A stretch of 64,000 nt of DNA from UBA1660 sp964462035 (GTDB lineage Bacteria > Myxococcota_A > Polyangia > Polyangiales > Houyiibacteriaceae), in NCBI GenBank assembly GCA_964462035.1, contig CAYXAP010000017.1, forward strand, positions 71,223 through 135,222, written 5' to 3'. Of this stretch, positions 1-8,146 are shown piece by piece (position 1 is the first letter of the stretch; every line of letters starts with the position of its first letter). The position numbers and the translations under genes were made by a program. The notes under the pieces were generated by a model. It saw only the letters and a program-made list of their open reading frames with translations, did not search any database and was not told the DNA's origin.

Positions 1-1085
1 TAGCCGCCGTGGCCGAAGCTGCGCTCGGAGAAGCCGGCTGGTGCCTCCATGTCCACGCCCAGGCCACGCCGAACGAGGCCCGATCCCGAGGGCAGGCTCC
101 GCGCGGTGGTGACCGCCGCCAGCGACTCGGCGCTCATCGCGCGACCGTCGAGGAGCGCTTCCGCGAAGGTCGCCAGGTCGTCGGCGCTGGCGAAGAGCCC
201 GGCGTGCCCCGCGACCCCTCCGAGCCGCCACGCCCGTGGGTCGATGGTCTCGCCCCGCACGATGGGCGCAGGCTCCCCGGGTGCGGCGCGCCTCGGCGCG
301 CGTTCGGTCGGCGCGACCCGCGGCTCGTCGGTGATGGGCCCGTAGCCGAGGTCGTCCAAGCCGAGCGGCTCGGTCAGCCGTTCGGCGACCAGGTCCTCGA
401 GGGGCATGGCGAAGACCGCGCTGACGAGCTCGCCGAGCGCGAGGAAGCCGATGTCGGAGTAGTGGTATCGGCCGGCGGGCTGTCGGCGCTCCATCGCGTC
501 GGCGAAGACGCGCTCGAGCGCTTCCGCCCGGTCCTCGATCTCGAAGGACGGGAGCGGCGTCACCGCCGGCAGCCCGGACGTGTGGGTCAACAGGGATTCG
601 ACCGTCACACCGCGGAGTGCGGGGATCCAGCCACCGACGTCGCTGCCCAGATCGAGCTCGCCGGCGTCGATCGCTTGCATGACCAAGGTGGTGGTGAAGA
701 GCTTGGTGACCGAGGCCAGATCGAAGAGCGTGTCCAGGCGCATCGGCAGGCGCTCGGGCGCGAGCGCCATGGCACCATAGGCGCGCCGGAAGATCGGGCC
801 GCTCGAGCGCCCGACGATCACCACCGCTCCGGGCAGCTGCTCCGCGCCGATCGTCCGGGCGGCGATCGTGTCGAAGGCGGCCTCGTCCTCGGGCGTGATG
901 CGAATCGCTGGCGGTAGAGCCAGCTCGGCGAGTGGATCGGTGTCCTCTGGTAGTTCCTGCCGGACCTCGGGCTCGGGCTCGGGCTCGGAGGCGCGGTCCG
1001 GGCGCTCCGGCGGCGGCTCCCCGCAGCGTCCGCACCCCGCGATCAGGGCGAGGGCGACGAGCGAGCGACGGAGCGAAGGCACCAC
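1..1085 (-). CDS. Serine hydrolase (class C beta-lactamase-like, S12) lipoprotein, 3' end cut by window
   Basis: At least 361 residues are visible and the C-terminus lies outside the window. The start is GTG at 1085, with an in-frame stop a few codons upstream. The N-terminus is a lipoprotein signal with lipobox LIAGC ending at Cys18, then a Pro/Glu-rich linker. The S12 fold follows: Ser125-Val-Thr-Lys128 is the SxxK nucleophile motif, Tyr209-Ser-Asp the YxN-like second motif, and FGHGG at the cut edge fits the third motif. The family includes beta-lactamases, DD-peptidases and esterases. The substrate cannot be told from sequence; an envelope-anchored esterase or peptidase is most likely, and drug resistance should not be assumed. 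Confidence 0.85.
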   Translation of the reverse strand, partial: MVPSLRRSLVALALIAGCGRCGEPPPERPDRASEPEPEPEVRQELPEDTDPLAELALPPAIRITPEDEAAFDTIAARTIGAEQLPGAVVIVGRSSGPIFRRAYGAMALAPERLPMRLDTLFDLASVTKLFTTTLVMQAIDAGELDLGSDVGGWIPALRGVTVESLLTHTSGLPAVTPLPSFEIEDRAEALERVFADAMERRQPAGRYHYSDIGFLALGELVSAVFAMPLEDLVAERLTEPLGLDDLGYGPITDEPRVAPTERAPRRAAPGEPAPIVRGETIDPRAWRLGGVAGHAGLFASADDLATFAEALLDGRAMSAESLAAVTTARSLPSGSGLVRRGLGVDMEAPAGFSERSFGHGG

Positions 1086-1130
1086 GACAGTCTAGCGCGT
1101 GTCGACCGCTGCGGATTCCGATGGGCTCGC

Positions 1131-1799
1131 TCAGGCGGGGTGCGGCTTCTCGGTCCACTCTGGTGGAAGCCACTCGTGCTCGTCACCGAGCTCGGGCTTC
1201 GGGGTGGGCACCGAAGGACCGACCCAGAGCGCGATGTCGTCGAACTCGCGGACGAAGGAGGCGAGGCGAACCCGTTCGGCGGCGCCGATCTCGAAGGCCT
1301 CGCCGCAGACATGGGCTCGGACGACTCGGGCGTCGTACATCTGGCGAACCTCGGCGATGGTCACGTGCGCGGTCACCGCATCCCACACGGCGGCGGACAT
1401 CGGCACCCCGGCGTACTCCGCCGGTGCGTCCACTCGCTCGCCGTCGATCTCGAGGGAGATGTGGTCGCAATCGCGCCACTGGGGCTCCGACGCCGCGCGG
1501 CCGACCAGCAGGTCGACGCGGATGTCGTCGTGCTCGGGCGCCGCGGTCAGGTCGAAGCTCCCCCAGGGCACGGGCGCCCCCGGGGTCTCGAAGACGAGCT
1601 CGGCCAACACGCTGGGCTCGAAGACGAAGGGCTCGTCCTCCATCACCGGCAGGTCGTCCGCGAGCGCCCCCGGCTCGACGGCGGCGGGGCCCGCCCATTG
1701 GAGGACGAGGAGGAGGAGGGGGAGCAGTGAAAGCCAACGGGAGGGCGCGGACGAATCCGCACTCGCGCTCTCGCTGTGCTCGGGCTGCCTCTCGGGCAT
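1131..1799 (-). CDS. Membrane-anchored protein of unknown function
   Basis: This is a 222-residue protein that I do not recognise. A polar Ser/Glu-rich N-terminus is followed by one hydrophobic segment at about residues 21-37 (LLPLLLLVL core). An acidic, probably extracytoplasmic domain with two cysteines follows. I chose the ATG at 1799 because a GGAG lies nine bases upstream. An ATG at 1865 would add 22 residues but has no ribosome site and nearly touches the divergent rhomboid gene. It lies just upstream of the serine hydrolase on the same strand, about 45 bases apart, so the two may be co-transcribed. Confidence 0.6.
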   Translation of the reverse strand: MPERQPEHSESASADSSAPSRWLSLLPLLLLVLQWAGPAAVEPGALADDLPVMEDEPFVFEPSVLAELVFETPGAPVPWGSFDLTAAPEHDDIRVDLLVGRAASEPQWRDCDHISLEIDGERVDAPAEYAGVPMSAAVWDAVTAHVTIAEVRQMYDARVVRAHVCGEAFEIGAAERVRLASFVREFDDIALWVGPSVPTPKPELGDEHEWLPPEWTEKPHPA

Positions 1800-1900
1800 C
1801 GGGTCTGACTCCAAGGCTCGGGCGGCGGCTGGCAAGCCCCGTCCACCTCGCTGATAGGCCCCCATGATTCACCCGGATCGACGGGAGCGCCAGTCCCACT

Positions 1901-2827
1901 ATGCTTCCCCGGGTGAGGCACCTGCACGATTTCGAGGACGAAGCCCTCGCCCGCCGGTTCACGGACGCCCTCTACGCCGAGCGCATCCGCACGTCGTTGC
2001 GGGAGAGCCGTGACGGCGGGCACGCCGTGTGGGTCGAGGACGACGACGACCTCGACGCGGCCAAGGCGGCCCTGGCGATCTTCCTGGACGACCCGGACGA
2101 CCCCCGCTTCCAGACGCTGCAGAAGAAGGCGAAGGAGAAGCGGAAAGCGATCGCGGCCGAAGAGAAGAAGAGCCGCCACAAGGAGATGAAGGCCCGAGAG
2201 GCCTTCAAGAAGCCCGCCATCGGTTGGCTGACCGGGCTCTTCATCGGCGCGAGCGTCGTGGTCACGATCATCGCGGACCGGGGGCACTCCCCGTCGACCC
2301 GCTACTTCGACTTCGCCACCCTCTACTCCTATCCGGGCGGCCCGATCGATCTCGTCTTCAGTCTGAAGAAGACCTACCTCGAGAACCACGAGTGGTGGCG
2401 GCTGCTGACTCCGATGCTGCTGCACCTGAGCTGGCTCCACCTGATCTTCAACATGTGGTGGCTCAAGGACCTCGGCACCGCGATCGAACACCAGGAGTCG
2501 AGTTGGAAGCTGCTCGCCATGGTCCTGGTGGTGAACCTGCTGGCGAGCTTCGGCGAGTACTTCATCGGCTCGCCCCGCTTCGGCGGCTTCTCCGGCGTGG
2601 TCTACGGGCTCTTCGGCTACCTCTGGATGCGCGGTCGTTTCGACCCGACGTACCCCATCGGCCTACCGCGCTCGACCGTCCTCTGGATGATGGTCTGGTA
2701 CGTCCTCTGCTTCAGCGGAATCATGGCCATCGCCAACACCGCGCACACCGTCGGTCTCGTCGTCGGTGGTCTCTGGGGCTTCCTCCAGTCCGGCTACATC
2801 CGGCGCGCGTGGCTCCGGGACAACTGA
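1901..2827 (+). CDS. Rhomboid family intramembrane serine protease
   Basis: This 308-residue protein has a soluble N-terminal part of about 105 residues that is charged and Lys-rich. The first part resembles the small cytoplasmic domain of GlpG-like rhomboids. About six membrane segments follow from residue 108. Key marks are HLIFNMWWL at 180-188 (the His/Asn region of TM2), GFSG with the nucleophile Ser231 in TM4, and His282 in the last conserved helix (NTAHTVGLVVG). The catalytic Ser-His dyad is therefore complete. Rhomboids cleave transmembrane substrates in the inner membrane; the substrate here is unknown. The 3' end overlaps the convergent HTTM gene by 165 bases. Confidence 0.9.
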   Translation: MLPRVRHLHDFEDEALARRFTDALYAERIRTSLRESRDGGHAVWVEDDDDLDAAKAALAIFLDDPDDPRFQTLQKKAKEKRKAIAAEEKKSRHKEMKAREAFKKPAIGWLTGLFIGASVVVTIIADRGHSPSTRYFDFATLYSYPGGPIDLVFSLKKTYLENHEWWRLLTPMLLHLSWLHLIFNMWWLKDLGTAIEHQESSWKLLAMVLVVNLLASFGEYFIGSPRFGGFSGVVYGLFGYLWMRGRFDPTYPIGLPRSTVLWMMVWYVLCFSGIMAIANTAHTVGLVVGGLWGFLQSGYIRRAWLRDN

Positions 2828-3739
2828 GTCCCACCCCAGCTTGGTCCGCAGCCGCTTCAGCGGTTTGCGGTCCCAGAGCTTCTCCACGTCGAAGAAGGGC
2901 GCGAAGGCGACGAAGGTCAGCTGGTAGACGAAGCCGATGGCCATCAGCGCGAGGACGCCGAAGTGGAACCCCCACACCGCCACGGCCCAGAGCTTGCCGA
3001 TGCGCCGGCCGAGGATGGCGAGGGGCGCGCCGAGCTCGAGCACGAAGCTGACCCAGGCCAGTACGCCGAAGAAGCCCGGGTAGGGCAGGAGCCAAGCGCC
3101 GAGGGGCGAGTGGACGCTGCCGAGCTCGATCTTCCGAACGTTGTCGAAGCCCACGTAGTTGCGAAGGGTTTCGCCGGCGACGAAGTCGAAGCCGCTGTTC
3201 TCGAGCTTGGCGACGCCCGCGAGCAGGTAGGCGAGCGCGCCGACCGCGACGAGGAGACGGATGGGCCAGCCGTAGCGCGCGTCGACGTGCCGCTCGGGCG
3301 GTCCCTTCCGCTTGGCGTCCATCGAGAGCGCGTCGGCGCTCGGCGTGAGCGCGAGCACCACGACGTGCAGCAGGAAGAGGTTGTCGGTGTGCATGATCTG
3401 CCCCCACGAGTTCGAGTAGGTGAGGACGACCCAGAGCAGCCCGGCGTAGATCGGTGCCAGGATCCGATGGCGCCACCCCGCCAGGAAGGGGAACGCCAAC
3501 ACCACCGTGGCGATCACGAGGGCCTGGTAGACGAGCGGGAGGATCGGCGCGCCGCCGAGCGCGATGACGCCGACGGGGCGGAAGCGGTCGACGTCGTCGA
3601 GCGCGTAGCTGAGCAGGTGCGGCGTGCGGATCGCGAGGTAGATCGCCCCGAAGAGACCGACGATCACGCGCAGGGTGGCCAGCCGCGTCGCTGGCATCGG
3701 TCGCCGCCAGAAGCGGTCCAGCCGCTCGAGCACGTTCAC
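2663..3739 (-). CDS. HTTM domain (vitamin K-dependent gamma-carboxylase-like) membrane protein
   Basis: A 358-residue polytopic membrane protein with several hydrophobic helices between about residues 18 and 275. The arrangement and the start (RLATLRVIVGLFGAIYL) match bacterial HTTM-domain proteins, relatives of the membrane part of vitamin K-dependent gamma-carboxylase. Whether it carboxylates anything is unknown. The GTG start overlaps the stop of the upstream 146-residue gene by four bases (GTGA), so translation is probably coupled. The last 55 or so residues are acidic, low complexity and overlap the rhomboid gene on the other strand. They look like read-through beyond the conserved fold. 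Confidence 0.75.
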   Translation of the reverse strand: MNVLERLDRFWRRPMPATRLATLRVIVGLFGAIYLAIRTPHLLSYALDDVDRFRPVGVIALGGAPILPLVYQALVIATVVLAFPFLAGWRHRILAPIYAGLLWVVLTYSNSWGQIMHTDNLFLLHVVVLALTPSADALSMDAKRKGPPERHVDARYGWPIRLLVAVGALAYLLAGVAKLENSGFDFVAGETLRNYVGFDNVRKIELGSVHSPLGAWLLPYPGFFGVLAWVSFVLELGAPLAILGRRIGKLWAVAVWGFHFGVLALMAIGFVYQLTFVAFAPFFDVEKLWDRKPLKRLRTKLGWDSVVPEPRAPDVAGLEEAPETTDDETDGVRGVGDGHDSAEAEDVPDHHPEDGRAR

Positions 3740-4176
3740 CGGCGCACCGGGCAGCGGAAATGGACGTCACGCTCGATCGGCTCGGGCCCTTCCTCGAAGT
3801 ACGCGACCGTGTCCCAGGTGCTGGTCGCGATCTCGATGAACCCGACCTCGGCGTAGTCGTCGTCCGCGGCGACCCGCTCGGCGACCTCCTGGCAGTAGCC
3901 CGCCGGGTCGGCCCGATGGGCGATGGCGATGGTCATCATCGCCTGCATGACCTCGTAGCTGCCGCTCGTGATCGTCGGCGGCAGCGGCTCCCGGACCCCC
4001 TCCGGCCAGACGCCGAGGACCTGGGTGATGGTGAGCATCGGGGTCGGCCGCCCGTGGGAGAACATCGGGTAGTCGCTGAAGGGGAAGGAGTCCTCCGGCG
4101 GGTCGCGGAAGGGCGGCGTGAGCACGGCGACCATCAGAGCCAGGCTGAGCCCGTAGGCGTAGAGCGCGCGGAGCAC
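3736..4176 (-). CDS. Small secreted or anchored partner of the HTTM protein
   Basis: This is a 146-residue protein with one N-terminal hydrophobic segment (residues 5-20) that could be a signal or anchor. A conserved-looking FPFSDYPMFS stretch follows, of a type often seen in proteins encoded beside HTTM genes. No catalytic motif is recognisable. Its stop overlaps the HTTM start by four bases and its start lies 12 bases after the DUF1415 stop, so it sits inside a compact operon. A role as accessory subunit or substrate of the HTTM protein is an inference from this coupling. Confidence 0.65.
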   Translation of the reverse strand: MLRALYAYGLSLALMVAVLTPPFRDPPEDSFPFSDYPMFSHGRPTPMLTITQVLGVWPEGVREPLPPTITSGSYEVMQAMMTIAIAHRADPAGYCQEVAERVAADDDYAEVGFIEIATSTWDTVAYFEEGPEPIERDVHFRCPVRR

Positions 4177-4188
4177 GGGGCGTTGTAC

Positions 4189-4932
4189 CTACGACTCGGT
4201 GTCCGCCGCCAGGCGAGCATAGCTGGCATCGCGATCGCTTCGGATCGCGGCGAGGATCGCTTCGGCCTCGGCTTCGCCCATCGCCTGGAGGGTCTCGCGG
4301 TTCTTGTCGGCCACGCGCTCGTGGAGCGGCGCCTGTGCCTTGGTCTCGAGCATCGCGCCGAAGTCGATCTCGCTGGGGTCGAGGAACGCGGTGCCCCGGT
4401 CGCTGGTTCGCTTTCGGACCGCCTCGAGCGAGGTTCGGCGGATCAGCTGAATGACCGGGTCCGGCGAGCGACGGATGAACGGGACCAGTCGGCTCGGGTG
4501 CGAGAAGTCGGCGAGGGCGTTCGGGTGGAAGGCTGCCATCGCCATCGGCGGCGAGCCGTCGTGCAGCTCTGCGTCTCGCTCCCGAATCGCGCTGACGAAG
4601 GCCTCGTGCTCCTGGCGAGTCGCGGCCGAACGGGGAAACACCAGCAGGCCCACCTCGACCGACTCGTTGGCGCCGATTCGGGCTACGGCGTCGAGGGTCG
4701 GCGCGAAGAGCCCATCGGCTGGTTCGAGGAGCACCTCGACCGTGACCTTGCCGTCTTCCCGAGCGCGCACCGCCCACGGGCAGAGGCCGAGCGCCTCGAC
4801 GAACTCGCGCTGGTAGCGGCCGTAGATCCGCAGCGCCTCCGCCTCGAGGCGTTCGCGCAGGGGCGCGTCTAGCGGGCCCGCCACGATGACGCGCCCCGGA
4901 TCGCTTGCCTCGTGAACCACGGCGCGGAGCAT
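4189..4932 (-). CDS. DUF1415 family protein
   Basis: A 247-residue soluble protein. GLCPWA near residues 49-54, AAFHPNA, and RRSPDPVIQLIRRTSLEAV near 152-170 line up with the conserved blocks of the DUF1415 family (LCPFA, ASFHP, NRSPYPtlHLLREaSi). The family has no firm function. The N- and C-terminal ends are rich in charged residues. It lies 28 bases downstream of the lipoprotein gene and 12 bases upstream of the HTTM partner, all on the minus strand, so it is probably expressed with them. Confidence 0.7.
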   Translation of the reverse strand: MLRAVVHEASDPGRVIVAGPLDAPLRERLEAEALRIYGRYQREFVEALGLCPWAVRAREDGKVTVEVLLEPADGLFAPTLDAVARIGANESVEVGLLVFPRSAATRQEHEAFVSAIRERDAELHDGSPPMAMAAFHPNALADFSHPSRLVPFIRRSPDPVIQLIRRTSLEAVRKRTSDRGTAFLDPSEIDFGAMLETKAQAPLHERVADKNRETLQAMGEAEAEAILAAIRSDRDASYARLAADTES

Positions 4933-4960
4933 ACCCGGAGTCGGACTCGGAGGCGCCCGT

Positions 4961-5920
4961 TCAGTCGTCGCCGTAGCGGAGCGTGTAGAGCGTGTCGCAG
5001 ACCGGCGGGCCGCCGGCCTTCGTGACGCGCACCAGCACGTCGGCGGTGTCGTCGGTCGCGTCGCAGTCGTGGTCGATGCGGACGTTCTCGTCCGCGCTCG
5101 CGCCGTTGCGGGAGCAGCAGCCGCGGAGGCCGCCCGCGTCCTCCCGTGAGCCGGCGGTGCAGTCGACGCTCGGGGTGCTGCCGTCCTGGCAGCGGACGAA
5201 GAGACAGAGGTCGTAGTTCGAGCCGCTGGGGATGTTCTGGAGCTGAGCGCGTGGGAAGATCGAGCTCGGGAAGTCGTCGCTGTCGACGTAGACGTACCAG
5301 TCCACGTCGGCGTCCGGATAGATCGAGGCCTCGAGCGTGCCGGCCGGGTAGCTGTCGCCGTCGCTCACGCTGCCCAGCCCGAAGGGCGCGACCATGTCGT
5401 CGTTCGGCTCGAAGTCGTCCACCCGCGGGTCGCCCTCGCAGTTCCCGGAGCGACAGGTGTCGCCCGTCGTGCACACGTCGCCGTCGTCGCACGCGCCCTC
5501 GGCGTTGGACCAGTCGGTGGCGGACTGGCTCGGGTCGCAGACGCGGCAGCTCGCCGCCGGATCGCGATCGCCTTCGGAGCGACACTCACCGTCGGCGAAG
5601 CATCGCCCAGCGCTCACGGTCTGCTCGCAGCTGAAGCTCATCGGGCCCGTCGACACACACATGTCGTTCGTGCATGAGGCCCCATCGTCGCAGGTCACCG
5701 GATCGCCCGCCACGCACTCGCCGCCGCGACACAGGTCCTGGGTGCACCCGTCGCCATCGGCGTCACAGGGGTCGCCCTCCATCGCGCACTCGCCCGTGCC
5801 TCCGTCCATCGAGCCGTCGCCCATCACCGACCCGTCGCGCCGGTCCGAATCGTCGCTACCGTTCGAGGCACACCCGCAGAGAAGGATCGCCAGAACGGCT
5901 CGCATCGTTCGTTCACTCAT
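4961..5920 (-). CDS. Cys-rich lipoprotein with C-terminal PPC-like region
   Basis: A 319-residue predicted lipoprotein. A short signal (MRAVLAILLCGC) gives a lipobox Cys near residue 17. An Asp/Gly-rich linker follows, then a Cys-rich stretch with repeated CDDGxxC-type modules (residues 44-165). From the DFEPNDD motif near residue 170 onward the sequence resembles a bacterial pre-peptidase C-terminal-like beta domain. It is probably exposed at the cell surface. Its ATG overlaps the end of the response regulator gene by eight bases (ATGAGTGA), so a regulator and a surface protein are translated together. Confidence 0.75.
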   Translation of the reverse strand: MSERTMRAVLAILLCGCASNGSDDSDRRDGSVMGDGSMDGGTGECAMEGDPCDADGDGCTQDLCRGGECVAGDPVTCDDGASCTNDMCVSTGPMSFSCEQTVSAGRCFADGECRSEGDRDPAASCRVCDPSQSATDWSNAEGACDDGDVCTTGDTCRSGNCEGDPRVDDFEPNDDMVAPFGLGSVSDGDSYPAGTLEASIYPDADVDWYVYVDSDDFPSSIFPRAQLQNIPSGSNYDLCLFVRCQDGSTPSVDCTAGSREDAGGLRGCCSRNGASADENVRIDHDCDATDDTADVLVRVTKAGGPPVCDTLYTLRYGDD

Positions 5921-6578
5921 CGGGCAGCTCCTCCAAGAGCTTGTAGCCGATGCCCCAGACCGTGGCGATCTGAGCGCCCGCGCCGCCCAGCTTCTTCCGT
6001 AGCCGAGACACGTGGACGTCGAGGGTCCGCTCGCTGCCCTGCTCCAGCGCTGCCTCCACGAGCGCGCGCCGGGTCATCGCCGAGCCCGGGCGCCGCGCGA
6101 GCGCCAGCAGGACGTCGAGCTCCGCCTTGGTCAGCTCGACCGCCGCGCCCTCGACCTCGACCGTTCGCGCACCCTCGTCCAGGACGATCGCGCCCACCTT
6201 CTTGCGACCGTCTTCGCGGCGAAGCTCGGGGCGCCGCAGCCGGGCGCGCACCCGGGCCACCAGCTCTTCGGGCCAGTAGGGCTTGGTCAGGTAGTCGTCG
6301 GCGCCGAGCTTGAGCGCGCGGACCTTGTCCGCCGTGTCCTGTCGAGCGCTCAGCACCAACACGGGCACGTCTCCCTGGCTGCGGAAGATCTTCAGCAGCT
6401 CCATCCCGTAGGTCCCCGGCAGCATCAGGTCGAGGACGATCAGCGCGTACTCGGTCGAGTCCTCACCGCGCGCCTCGTCGCCGTCCTTGAGCCACTCGAC
6501 CTCGCAGCCGATGCCTTCGAGGTGCTCGACCACCTGGTCCCCGAGGGCGATGTCGTCTTCGACCAGCAGCACCCTCAT
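5913..6578 (-). CDS. OmpR-family two-component response regulator
   Basis: 221 residues: an N-terminal receiver domain with Asp8-Asp9 and the phospho-acceptor Asp50 (VLDLMLPG), LTKPYW as the conserved Lys region, and a C-terminal winged helix of the OmpR/PhoB type (SERTLDVHVSRLRKKLG). The ATG at 6578 is chosen because it starts the receiver fold exactly and overlaps the NtrC-type gene's stop in an ATGA. No histidine kinase gene is adjacent, so its kinase is encoded elsewhere. Placed between a sigma-54 activator and a lipoprotein, it may control the surface genes downstream. Confidence 0.92.
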   Translation of the reverse strand: MRVLLVEDDIALGDQVVEHLEGIGCEVEWLKDGDEARGEDSTEYALIVLDLMLPGTYGMELLKIFRSQGDVPVLVLSARQDTADKVRALKLGADDYLTKPYWPEELVARVRARLRRPELRREDGRKKVGAIVLDEGARTVEVEGAAVELTKAELDVLLALARRPGSAMTRRALVEAALEQGSERTLDVHVSRLRKKLGGAGAQIATVWGIGYKLLEELPDE

Positions 6579-7984
6579 TCGTCGCGCAGCCCCAGCTCTT
6601 TCATCTTCGTCTGCAGGCTCTTCCGGGAGATCTTCAGCAGGCGTGCCGCGTGGGTGACGTTGCCCTCGGTCTGCTTCAGCGCTCGCACGATCATCTCGCG
6701 TTCGAGTCTCGCCGTGGCTTCCTTCACGATGTCCTTCAGACCCGCGGCCGGGCTCGTCTGCGCTTCCTCGAGCATGGCGACGGCCGAGCTCCGGCCCTCG
6801 GCGTCCACGCCGTCGCGCAGCTCGGGGGGAAGGTGGGACTCCTTCACGACCGGCCCATCGGTGAAGAGCACGCAGCGCTCGATCACGTTCTCGAGCTCGC
6901 GGATGTTCCCCCGCCACTGGTGCGCTTCGAGCTTCGCCAGCGCCGCCGGCGAAAAGCCCTCGATGGTCCGCCCGAGGCGCTTGTTCAGCTTCGCGACGAA
7001 GTGATCGACCAGCAACGGGATGTCTCTTCGACGCTCCCGGAGCGGCGGCAGGTGTACGTGGACCACGTTCAGCCGGTAGTAGAGGTCCTCTCGGAAGGTC
7101 CCCTCTTCGATCGCCGCGGCGAGGTCGCGGTTGGTCGCGGCCACGACGCGCACGTCGACCTCGGTGGTCTTCACACCGCCCACCCGCTCGAACGACTGCT
7201 CCTGGAGCACCCGCAGCAGCTTCACCTGCATGTTTGGCGGAATCTCGGCGATCTCGTCGAGGAAGAGCGTCCCCTGGTGGGCGAGCTCGAAGCGGCCGGG
7301 CTTGCTGGTGACCGCGCCCGTGAACGCCCCCTTCTCGTACCCGAATAGCTCGCTCTCGAGCAGCTCGGTGGGGATCGCCGCGCAGTTCACGCGAATGAAT
7401 GGCTTGGGCTTGCGCTTGGAGTTCTCGTGGAGCGCCTCTGCGATCAGCTCCTTGCCGGTGCCGCTCTCGCCAGTGATCAGCACGGTGCTCGGCGTGTCGG
7501 CCACCCTCTCGATGATCGAGTAGACCTCATGCATCGAGGGCGAGTCGCCGATGATCTGGTAGCGACCGCGCTCGTCTGGGTCGACGGTCGGTTCGTCCGC
7601 GCGGAGCTCGCGAGTGCGAGCCGCCTTGTCGATCACGTGCTTCAGCTCGTCACGGTCGAAGGGCTTCGTGACGTAGTCGAACGCGCCGAGCTTCAACGCC
7701 TCTACGGCCGTGTCCACGGTGCCGTGCGCGGTGATCATGATCAGCGGTATCGAGGGGTGCTCACGGACCATGCGCTCGAGCAAGGCCATCCCATCGAGCC
7801 CCGGCATCCGCAGGTCGCTGATCACCACGTCCACGTGGTGCTCTCGGAGCGTCTGCCAGGCCGCCTCTCCGTCTTCGGCGGTGTGGACCTCCCAGCCGTC
7901 GCGCTCCAGCTGCGCTCGGAGCACGCGACGCAGGTTCGGCTCGTCGTCGGCGACGAGGATCTGACCCTTCGGCGAGGTGCTCAT
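6575..7984 (-). CDS. NtrC-family sigma-54-dependent response regulator
   Basis: 469 residues in three parts. The receiver domain has Asp14-Asp15 and phospho-acceptor Asp57. The AAA+ domain has Walker A GESGTGKE (172-179), the canonical GAFTGA loop (219-224) that contacts sigma-54, and Walker B GTLFLDE (238-244). The C-terminal Fis-type helix-turn-helix lies near residues 435-465 (VTHAARLLKISRKSLQTKM). All parts for ATP-driven activation of sigma-54 promoters are intact. It is the first gene of a minus-strand run that continues with the OmpR regulator. Its cognate kinase is not nearby; the PAS kinase at 19.9-21.5 kb is one unproven candidate. Confidence 0.95.
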   Translation of the reverse strand: MSTSPKGQILVADDEPNLRRVLRAQLERDGWEVHTAEDGEAAWQTLREHHVDVVISDLRMPGLDGMALLERMVREHPSIPLIMITAHGTVDTAVEALKLGAFDYVTKPFDRDELKHVIDKAARTRELRADEPTVDPDERGRYQIIGDSPSMHEVYSIIERVADTPSTVLITGESGTGKELIAEALHENSKRKPKPFIRVNCAAIPTELLESELFGYEKGAFTGAVTSKPGRFELAHQGTLFLDEIAEIPPNMQVKLLRVLQEQSFERVGGVKTTEVDVRVVAATNRDLAAAIEEGTFREDLYYRLNVVHVHLPPLRERRRDIPLLVDHFVAKLNKRLGRTIEGFSPAALAKLEAHQWRGNIRELENVIERCVLFTDGPVVKESHLPPELRDGVDAEGRSSAVAMLEEAQTSPAAGLKDIVKEATARLEREMIVRALKQTEGNVTHAARLLKISRKSLQTKMKELGLRDE

Positions 7985-8146
7985 GACGCGTCGAGCGCTG
8001 ACCAGGAACTGGCGCGAGGTGAGTTCGTGGTCTGGGTGGGGGCCATGGTGCGTCCGCGAGCCGAGGAGATGCTGGAGTATCTTCGAGGTGAGAGGATGGC
8101 GCCAGGGGGCGTGCTCTGGGCGCGAAGCGCCCGTGACCGTTCCTGG

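Noticed and set aside
1..1085. Antibiotic-resistance beta-lactamase
   Set aside because: The fold fits S12 serine hydrolases in general; the second motif is YSD and the context does not suggest resistance.
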